Origin: JAYSFC01 sp041913505
GTDB lineage: Bacteria; Pseudomonadota; Gammaproteobacteria; Burkholderiales; Burkholderiaceae_C
NCBI GenBank assembly: GCA_041913505.1
Contig: JAYSFC010000149.1
Coordinates: 1-7,858 of the forward strand
Direction: 5' to 3'
Length of the DNA: 7,858 nt
The notes below the pieces were generated by a model. The model did no database searches and was not told the origin of the DNA. It saw only the letters and a program-made list of their open reading frames with translations. Shown piece by piece: positions 1 to 4,833 of the stretch; the stretch's first letter is position 1, and each line of letters opens with the position of its first letter. The translations under genes were made by a program, and so were the position numbers.

Positions 1-1303
1 TGGCGTTGCTCTTGACGTACTTGGCCACCTTCCAGGCGAACAGCAGGTCCTGCATTTCCTCTTGCGTGGGCTGCTTGACGGTGACGACCTTCACATCGGG
101 CAGTTGCAGCTCGTGGTTGTCGGCGGTCTGCAGCAGCAGGCCCGAGCCCACGCGCTTGGCGTCCATGGCGTTGCGGCCCTGCTCCCAGGCCGTGGCACCG
201 CCCGGAGGCAGAGCGATCTTCATCAAGCGCACGTTCGCCTTGGCCTTGAACACCTCGAGCGCCTCGGGCGTGAAGTCGGGAGCCATCAGCACCTCGACGA
301 ACTGCTTGGCGATCTGCTGGGCGGCCGCACCGTCCACCGCACGGTTCAGGGCGATGATGCCGCCGAAGGCGCTCGTAGGATCGGTCTGGAAGGCCTTGCC
401 GTAGGCCTCGAGCGCGCTCGTGCCCACGGCCACGCCGCAGGGATTGGCGTGCTTGACGATCACGCAGGCGGGCAGCTTGAAGCTCTTGACGCATTCCCAG
501 GCCGCGTCGGCATCGGCGATGTTGTTGTAGCTCAGTTCCTTGCCCTGCAGCTGCACGCCCATGGCCAGCGAACCCGGCGCGGGGTGCAGGTCGCGGTACC
601 AGGCGGCCTGCTGGTGGCTGTTCTCGCCGTAGCGCAGATCCTGCACCTTGATGAACTGGCCGTTGGACTGGCCAGGGAACAGCGAGCGCGTGGGCACATA
701 CGACTCGGAGAGCTTCTCCTCCTCGAAATTCACGGACGAGAGGTAGTCGCTGATGGCGCCGTCGTACTGCGCAATGCGATTGAACGCGGCCACCGACAGC
801 GCGAAGCGCAGCTTGTCGGAGAGCTTGCCGGCGGCTTTCAGCTCGCCCAGCACGGCCTCGTACTGGTCGGCCGAGGTGACCACGGCAACATGATTCCAGT
901 TCTTGGCAGCACTGCGCACCATGGCCGGGCCGCCGATGTCGATGTTCTCGATGGCGTCGGCCAGGGTGCAGCCGGGCTTGGCCACCGTGGCCTCGAAGGG
1001 GTAGAGATTCACCACGAGCAGATCGATGGTGTCGATGCCGTGCTCCTTCAGCGCCGCCATGTGCGCGGGCAGGTCGCGGCGCGCCAGCAGGCCGCCATGC
1101 ACCTTGGGGTGCAGCGTCTTCACGCGGCCGTCGAGCATCTCGGGGAACTGCGTAACCTCGGCCACCTCAGTGACGGGCAGGCCTTCCTTGGCCAGCAACT
1201 GGGCGGTGCCACCCGTGGACAACAGCCGGATGCCCAGCGCGTGCAAGGCGCGGGCGAATTCGACGATGCCGGTTTTATCGGAGACGGAAAGGAGTGCGTT
1301 CAT
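1..1303 (-). CDS. purH: Bifunctional AICAR transformylase / IMP cyclohydrolase (PurH), C-terminus cut by window edge
   Basis: PurH carries out the last two steps of de novo purine synthesis in the cytoplasm: formylation of AICAR with 10-formyl-THF, then ring closure to IMP. The frame from the ATG at 1303 is open to base 1 and gives 434 residues; the family is usually about 520-530, so roughly 90 residues are missing. The N-terminal cyclohydrolase (MGS-like) domain begins MNALLSVSDKTGI and shows STGGTA (29-34), DGRVKTLHPKVHGG (58-71), NLYPF (99-103), IDIGG (121-125) and RSAAKN (130-135). K62, Y101 and K134 sit where the family's cyclohydrolase residues are. The transformylase domain has RYGENSHQ (224-231, with Ser where Pro is usual) and VKHANPCG (283-290), whose Lys284-His285 is the catalytic pair. 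No clear Shine-Dalgarno precedes the start, but the start matches the family N-terminus. It lies 89 bases downstream of fis and is probably co-transcribed with dusB-fis. Confidence 0.97.
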   Translation of the reverse strand, partial: MNALLSVSDKTGIVEFARALHALGIRLLSTGGTAQLLAKEGLPVTEVAEVTQFPEMLDGRVKTLHPKVHGGLLARRDLPAHMAALKEHGIDTIDLLVVNLYPFEATVAKPGCTLADAIENIDIGGPAMVRSAAKNWNHVAVVTSADQYEAVLGELKAAGKLSDKLRFALSVAAFNRIAQYDGAISDYLSSVNFEEEKLSESYVPTRSLFPGQSNGQFIKVQDLRYGENSHQQAAWYRDLHPAPGSLAMGVQLQGKELSYNNIADADAAWECVKSFKLPACVIVKHANPCGVAVGTSALEAYGKAFQTDPTSAFGGIIALNRAVDGAAAQQIAKQFVEVLMAPDFTPEALEVFKAKANVRLMKIALPPGGATAWEQGRNAMDAKRVGSGLLLQTADNHELQLPDVKVVTVKQPTQEEMQDLLFAWKVAKYVKSNA

Positions 1304-1322
1304 GGCGGTGGTGGTCTCAGGT

Positions 1323-1384
1323 TTTGAATCAAATCAGGCCATGGTGCCTGTCACGCGGGCACCATGCGCTATCTAATAGATAGC
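1323..1384. repeat. Cluster of three consecutive palindromes between fis and purH
   Basis: Three inverted repeats fill most of the 89-base gap. The first is TTTGAATCAAA (1323-1333), a 5-bp arm around one base. The second has perfect 9-bp arms CATGGTGCC (1340-1348) and GGCACCATG (1358-1366) with a 9-base loop. The third is GCTATCTAATAGATAGC (1368-1384), perfect 8-bp arms around one base. No T-run follows on the minus strand, so it is not a typical intrinsic terminator. It could be an intergenic repeat unit, an mRNA stability or attenuation element in the dusB-fis-purH transcript, or a binding site. The palindromes are directly visible; the role is inference. Confidence 0.6.
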
Positions 1385-1392
1385 AAATTCGC

Positions 1393-1626
1393 TCAGAGCA
1401 GCTTGTGCAGGGCGAGCTTCTTGCGCAGCGTGTTGCGGTTCAGTCCCAGCCATTCGGCCGCTCGGGACTGGTTGTTGTCGGCGTGGCTCATCACCACCTC
1501 CAGCAGCGGTTTTTCCACCAGGCGCACGACCATGTCGTACACGCCATCGGGCGCTTCGCCGCCCAGGTCGCGAAAGTAGCCCTGCAGGCTCTCGCGCACA
1601 CATTCCTCGATGTGTTTCTTGCTCAT
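1393..1626 (-). CDS. fis: Fis family DNA-binding protein (short form)
   Basis: Fis is a small homodimeric nucleoid protein that bends DNA and regulates growth-linked genes. The 77-residue product begins MSKKHIEECVRESL. It ends in the characteristic helix-turn-helix, NNQSRAAEWLGLNRNTLRKK (51-70), close to the Fis/NtrC C-terminal signature. It is about 20 residues shorter than the 98-residue enterobacterial Fis and lacks the N-terminal beta-hairpin arm, which in E. coli Fis is needed for Hin-type inversion. The dimerisation helices and HTH are retained. The start codon overlaps the dusB stop (ATGA), and GAGGGA lies 8 bases upstream (1635-1640), so translation is probably coupled to dusB. The dusB-fis pairing is conserved in proteobacteria and strongly supports the call. 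A weaker possibility is another Fis-type HTH protein. Confidence 0.93.
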   Translation of the reverse strand: MSKKHIEECVRESLQGYFRDLGGEAPDGVYDMVVRLVEKPLLEVVMSHADNNQSRAAEWLGLNRNTLRKKLALHKLL

Positions 1627-2684
1627 GCGCACATTCCCTCTTGTTCTTCGTTCGGGTCCGCATCCGCGGCGAGCGTGGCGGGCGGCAGCCGGTCCATGCG
1701 CCGCTCCAGGTCGGCGAAATAGTCGGCCACTGCCTGCCACTGCGCGGTGCAGTCCTCGATGGTGTTGATATGTTGTCGAAAAGCGTCCCCGCCCGGCAGC
1801 GCGCGCACGTACCACGCGATGTGCTTGCGCGCGCTGCGCACGCCCGTCGCCTCGCCGTACAGGCCATAGTGGTCCCGCAGGTGGTCGAGCAGCAGGCGCC
1901 GCACCTCGGCCACCAGCGGCGGCGCCAGGTGTTCGCCCGTGGCAAGGTAGTGGCCGATCTCGCGGAAGATCCACGGCCGGCCCTGCGCCGCGCGCCCAAC
2001 CATGAGTGCATCGGCCCCCGTGGCGGCCAGCACCGCGCGCGCCTTCTCGGGCGAGGTGATGTCGCCATTGGCCACCACGGGCACGCGCACCGCGGCCTTC
2101 ACGGCGGCGATGGTGTCGTACTCGGCGTGGCCCTTGTAGCCCTGCTCGCGCGTGCGGCCATGCACCGTGAGCATCTGGATGCCAGCACCCTCGAACGCGC
2201 GCGCGAGCTGCACGGCGTTCTTGTGTTCCTGGCTCCAGCCCGTGCGCATCTTGAGCGTGACGGGCACGTTGCGCGGCGCGCAGGCGGCCACCACGGCCTC
2301 GGCGATCTCCAGGGCCAGCGCTTCGTTCTGCATGAGGGCGGAGCCCGCCCACTTGTTGCAGACCTTCTTGGCGGGGCAGCCCATGTTGATGTCGATGATC
2401 TCGGCGCCGCGGTCCACGTTGTAGAGCGCAGCCTCGGCCATCATCTCGGCATCCGTGCCCGCGATCTGCACCGCGATGGGCCCGGGCTCGCCTTCATGGT
2501 TGGCCCGGCGCGAGGTCTTGAGGCTGTTCCACAGGTCCTTGCGCGAGGTCACCATCTCGCTCACCGCATAACCCGCGCCCAGGGCCTTGCACAGCTGGCG
2601 GAAAGGCCGGTCCGTCACGCCCGCCATGGGGGCGACGAACAAGCGGTTCGCCAGGGGGATGTGGCCAATGTGCAGGGCGGGCAT
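1623..2684 (-). CDS. dusB: tRNA-dihydrouridine synthase B (DusB)
   Basis: This FMN-dependent enzyme reduces specific uridines in the tRNA D-loop to dihydrouridine using NADPH. The 353-residue protein has the TIM-barrel Dus domain followed by the helical tRNA-binding domain. Visible motifs are APMAGVTD (18-25), IDINMGCPAKKVCN (97-110, with Cys103 the expected catalytic acid), GSALM (114-118), LKMRTGW (144-150), VHGRTREQGYKG (174-185), ANGDI (205-209) and MVGRAAQGRPWIF (228-240), which hold the FMN-binding and active-site residues. The length is slightly above the E. coli form because of a hydrophilic, acidic C-terminal tail, whose coding sequence also carries the fis ribosome-binding site. The start at 2684 matches the family N-terminus although no good Shine-Dalgarno precedes it. 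It is the first gene of the dusB-fis-(purH) run. Confidence 0.97.
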   Translation of the reverse strand: MPALHIGHIPLANRLFVAPMAGVTDRPFRQLCKALGAGYAVSEMVTSRKDLWNSLKTSRRANHEGEPGPIAVQIAGTDAEMMAEAALYNVDRGAEIIDINMGCPAKKVCNKWAGSALMQNEALALEIAEAVVAACAPRNVPVTLKMRTGWSQEHKNAVQLARAFEGAGIQMLTVHGRTREQGYKGHAEYDTIAAVKAAVRVPVVANGDITSPEKARAVLAATGADALMVGRAAQGRPWIFREIGHYLATGEHLAPPLVAEVRRLLLDHLRDHYGLYGEATGVRSARKHIAWYVRALPGGDAFRQHINTIEDCTAQWQAVADYFADLERRMDRLPPATLAADADPNEEQEGMCA

Positions 2685-2724
2685 GGGGAGAGTTTGAAGG
2701 CTGCGGGCGCCGAGGGGAGGCGGG

Positions 2725-2750
2725 ATTGTACCTGCTCAAAATTTCAGCAA
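2725..2750 (-). promoter_or_regulatory. Candidate promoter of dusB-fis
   Basis: On the minus strand a good -10 box TACAAT (2725-2730) is followed by a GC-rich stretch and lies about 40 bases before the dusB start. The only TTG-type -35 nearby is TTGCTG (2745-2750), but the spacer is just 14 bases, so the -35 assignment is doubtful. A GC-rich discriminator would fit growth-rate control of fis operons as known from E. coli; that link is inference. Confidence 0.35.
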
Positions 2751-2763
2751 CCGAAATGCCATT

Positions 2764-2786
2764 CCAAGCGCCATGGCGGCGCTTGG
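2764..2786 (-). terminator. Hairpin after the cytochrome c gene, possible terminator
   Basis: Perfect 9-bp arms CCAAGCGCC (2764-2772) and GGCGCTTGG (2778-2786) enclose a 5-base loop. The hairpin starts 11 bases past the cytochrome stop and before the dusB promoter candidate, which is the right place to separate the two units. On the minus strand the following bases lack a clean T-run (AATGGCATTTCGG), so it may terminate weakly or only protect the 3' end. Confidence 0.5.
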
Positions 2787-2797
2787 CACAGGCCCGC

Positions 2798-3661
2798 TCA
2801 GCGCGCGCCGCGCCGTTCGCGTGCCATGTGGCCCAGGTAGGCGATGAGGTCGTCCAGCGCCGCGTCGTCCAGCTGCTCGGGGCCGAAGGCCGGCATGGTT
2901 TGCGCGGGCCAGTGGCGCACGCTCGCGGGGTTGCGGATAAGCCGGCGTAGCGCCTGCGGCTGCAGGTAATCTACGGGGTTCATGGGCCGGTTCAGGTCAG
3001 GCCCCAGGGTCGCGCCGCCCGCACCATTCATCGTGTGGCACGCAAGGCACTGCGTGATGAAAACGGCCTGGCCGCGCCGCGCGGGGTCCTGCGCGGACAG
3101 GCGCGGCGCCACGGCAATCTGCGGCCAGCGGCGTTCGGGCGCCTCGCGCACGGCCAGGCGCGCAATGGCATAGGGCCACTGCTCGCTGCCCACGCCCGTG
3201 GCCACGGGCCACACGATATAGAACGGCCCCGCGCCCTGCGCCTTGCCAGGCAAGGGGGGCCAGGGTGCGCCGGGCAGCTCGATGGCCAGCCAGGGCTGCG
3301 CCTGCCCGGCCCCCTGCTGCAGTGCCAAGGCGCCGGGCAGCTGGGCCACGAAGCCATCGGTAGCCGCCACCTCCAGCGTATCCTGCGGCGCCAGACCCAG
3401 TTCGCGCAGCACCACGGCCAGCGGCACGGCGCGGTAGCGCATCGCACGCCGGTAGGCCACGTCCTGGGGCACGTCAATGTCGCGCGCCTGCGCATGGGCC
3501 GCGAGGGCCGCGCCGTCGAGCTGCTGGCGCCCGCGGGGCCCTTCCAACTCCAGCGTGGCGGCCTGGGCGGCGGCCAGTGCCCCCGCACACGCTAGCGCAG
3601 CCCCAAGGGCGCGCCAGGCTCTGGACCAATGGGACAAACTAGGCAATGGCAGGCAAGGCAT
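2798..3661 (-). CDS. Exported mono-haem c-type cytochrome with an N-terminal molybdopterin-oxidoreductase-like domain
   Basis: Predicted periplasmic electron-transfer protein of 287 residues. Residues 1-35 look like a signal peptide: basic residues at 14-17, a hydrophobic stretch about 18-32, and cleavage near AQA-A. Residues about 36-175 have the pattern TLELEGPRG, AVPLAVVLRELGL (78-90), DGFVAQLP (102-109) and GPFYIVWP (145-152). This resembles the small molybdopterin-binding fold of YedY/sulfite-oxidase-like proteins, without an obvious Mo-ligand cysteine. Residues about 190-280 form a class I cytochrome c domain with haem motif CLACH (205-209), GPDLNRP (220-226) and MPAF (256-259), whose Met256 is the likely axial ligand. 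I chose the ATG at 3661 because it directly precedes the signal peptide and has GGAG 8 bases upstream; the frame extends further upstream, but that part does not look like protein. The redox partner is unknown. Confidence 0.85.
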   Translation of the reverse strand: MPCLPLPSLSHWSRAWRALGAALACAGALAAAQAATLELEGPRGRQQLDGAALAAHAQARDIDVPQDVAYRRAMRYRAVPLAVVLRELGLAPQDTLEVAATDGFVAQLPGALALQQGAGQAQPWLAIELPGAPWPPLPGKAQGAGPFYIVWPVATGVGSEQWPYAIARLAVREAPERRWPQIAVAPRLSAQDPARRGQAVFITQCLACHTMNGAGGATLGPDLNRPMNPVDYLQPQALRRLIRNPASVRHWPAQTMPAFGPEQLDDAALDDLIAYLGHMARERRGAR

Positions 3662-3726
3662 GGGCGGGACTCCGTGGTGGTGCGCATCGCGGCGGGGGCC
3701 GTCCCAGGCCGTGCGCGAAAGCGCCC

Positions 3727-3756
3727 ACGATACAAGAGCCCCCCCGTCTGGCACAA
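3727..3756 (-). promoter_or_regulatory. Weak promoter candidate for the cytochrome c gene
   Basis: On the minus strand TTGTGC (3751-3756) and TATCGT (3727-3732) are separated by 18 bases, upstream of the cytochrome start in the divergent intergenic region. Both boxes match the sigma-70 consensus only partly. On the opposite strand TACACT (3774-3779) is a possible -10 for yqaA with no convincing -35; it would put the transcript start within a few bases of the yqaA ATG. Confidence 0.25.
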
Positions 3757-3788
3757 GGGCTGCGTCGCGCCCCTACACTTGGCCCCCT

Positions 3789-4271
3789 ATGGAAGCATGG
3801 ATGCACCAGTTGCTGCATTGGCTGGCCCTGCCGCAATTCGGCCTGAGCACGGTCTTCGTGGTGTCGCTCGTCTCGGCCACCCTGCTGCCGCTGGGCTCGG
3901 AGCCGGCGGTGTTCGGACTCATCCAACTCAACCCCGGGTTGTTCTGGCCCGCCATCCTCGTGGCCACGGCCGGCAACACGATCGGTGGCGCCATCAGCTG
4001 GTGGATGGGCCTGGGCACCCACCGTGTGGTGGACCGCGCCACCGGCCACCCCACCGAGGTACGCGCACTGGCCTGGCTGCGCCGGTTCGGCCCCAAGGCC
4101 TGCCTGCTGAGCTGGCTGCCCGTGGTGGGCGACCCGCTGTGCGCCGTGGCGGGCTGGCTCAAGCTTCCGTTCTGGCCCTGCATTGCCTACATGGCGGCGG
4201 GCAAGTTCCTGCGCTACCTGGCCATGACGACGGCACTGCTCTACGTGTGGCCCAGCGCGGGACTGCACTGA
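3789..4271 (+). CDS. yqaA: YqaA family inner-membrane protein (small DedA-like/VTT protein)
   Basis: A 160-residue integral membrane protein of the YqaA family, related to the DedA/SNARE-associated (VTT) superfamily. DedA members move undecaprenyl phosphate or other lipids across the membrane; the substrate of YqaA itself is not established. Family landmarks are SATLLPLGSEP (29-39), GNTIGG (62-67), a charged loop about 78-100, LRRFGPKACLLSW (97-109), PVVGDPLCAVAGW (111-123) and GKFLRY (138-143), all in the order found in E. coli YqaA (about 142 residues). Hydrophobic segments lie around 14-35, 42-60, 104-122 and 127-150. The start at ATG 3789 has no Shine-Dalgarno; an alternative in-frame ATG at 3801 would remove four residues. 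It is divergent from the cytochrome gene with about 127 bases between them. Confidence 0.9.
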   Translation: MEAWMHQLLHWLALPQFGLSTVFVVSLVSATLLPLGSEPAVFGLIQLNPGLFWPAILVATAGNTIGGAISWWMGLGTHRVVDRATGHPTEVRALAWLRRFGPKACLLSWLPVVGDPLCAVAGWLKLPFWPCIAYMAAGKFLRYLAMTTALLYVWPSAGLH

Positions 4272-4300
4272 CATCCCGCAGCGCCGGGAAAGGAGCCCTC

Positions 4301-4387
4301 ATGCCCAACGCCATGGGCGGCCAAGGTGCTTGCACACTGCGGCCTTCAGATCCACAGGTACGACATCGCGCGTACTGCGCTCCCTGA
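4301..4387 (+). CDS. Possible small ORF of 28 codons
   Basis: The sequence AAAGGAG (4289-4295) lies 5 bases before ATG 4301, the best ribosome-binding site in this part of the window. The ORF reads MPNAMGGQGACTLRPSDPQV and stops with TGA at 4385-4387. It begins 29 bases past the yqaA stop. I recognise no family. It could be a real small protein, a leader peptide, or a relic of a former gene start. Only the start signals support it. Confidence 0.22.
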   Translation: MPNAMGGQGACTLRPSDPQVRHRAYCAP

Positions 4388-4425
4388 GCACGGCTGGCTT
4401 GTCTCGCGCACACGGAGCCTCACCC

Positions 4426-4465
4426 AACAATATTGCATTTATACTAAAATTGATAAAATTGAAAT
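4426..4465 (+). promoter_or_regulatory. AT-rich regulatory island with tandem AAAATTGA repeat
   Basis: In otherwise GC-rich DNA, about 40 bases are nearly all A and T. They contain a good -10 box TATACT (4440-4445) and two copies of AAAATTGA (4446-4453 and 4455-4462) at 9-base spacing, directly before the start of the response-regulator remnant. This fits the promoter and an activator or autoregulator site of the former two-component operon. No good -35 box is visible at the expected distance. Its present function is unknown. Confidence 0.4.
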
Positions 4466-4833
4466 GCGTACTACAGGATTGTGCATTCTGATCGTTGAAG
4501 GCCGTGCAGACATCCGCCGGCTTATGCGCATGACGCTGGAAGTCGAGGAGCACGAAACCCATGAGGCCTTCAACGCCGACGCGAAAGTGGAGGCAACGCG
4601 CCGGCGACGCCCCGATTGGCTACTTACACGCTGGACAGCATGTTGCCCGGCAATGTAGGCGGGTTGGCCCTGCACCGTGCATGCCATCGGTGGTACTGCA
4701 GAGCACACGCGGTCAACCACAACCGTCAGCGGCCCCATCCACGCGGCCCATGTACCCAAAAGGTGGCGCCATTCTTAGCATCCGCCTACCGACCGCAAGC
4801 CCCTCCAAAACCTTGTCCGCACCACTGACATGA
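4464..4833 (+). pseudogene. Decayed CheY-like response regulator, broken by frameshifts
   Basis: Frame one starts at ATG 4464 and reads LCILIVEGRADIRRLMRMTL, clearly the beta1/alpha1 part of a receiver domain, up to RRRRPDWLL; it then stops at TAG 4656. In a second frame TLDSMLPGN (4631-4657) matches the phospho-acceptor region, with the Asp at 4634-4636, followed by GGLALHRA. In a third frame PSVVLQSTRGQ (4684-4716) matches the beta4 'VVLLSARGQ' region, and YPKGG (4753-4767) may be the remnant of the KPF switch-lysine motif. That frame ends in TGA 4831-4833, overlapping the kinase ATG. The acidic pair is also damaged: VEGR stands where VEDE is normal. The parts are in the right order but in different frames, with sequence apparently missing between beta3 and beta4. 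No Shine-Dalgarno precedes the start. A sequencing error could explain one shift but not all the changes. Confidence 0.78.

Noticed and set aside
62..1327. 421-codon plus-strand open frame opposite purH
   Set aside because: It is antisense to a clear PurH frame; its composition (many H, G, R, A, L) is what codon-biased GC-rich genes give on the opposite strand, and no domain is recognisable.
1641..2840. 399-codon plus-strand open frame opposite dusB
   Set aside because: Shadow of the DusB gene with no motif; DusB has all family landmarks on the other strand.
3028..3595. Two 186-codon frames, one on each strand, within the cytochrome c gene
   Set aside because: Low-complexity GC-driven shadows; the haem-binding frame with signal peptide is the real gene.
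3662..3754. 31-residue upstream extension of the cytochrome c frame
   Set aside because: It would place non-hydrophobic residues before the signal peptide; the ATG at 3661 has its own GGAG and starts directly at the signal peptide.
3477..3788. N-terminal extension of yqaA upstream of ATG 3789
   Set aside because: It overlaps the cytochrome gene on the other strand and does not resemble the YqaA N-terminus, which begins shortly before the first membrane segment.
4326..4463. Upstream extension of the response-regulator remnant from 4326
   Set aside because: The residues before ATG 4464 do not look like a receiver domain and cross the AT-rich promoter-like island.
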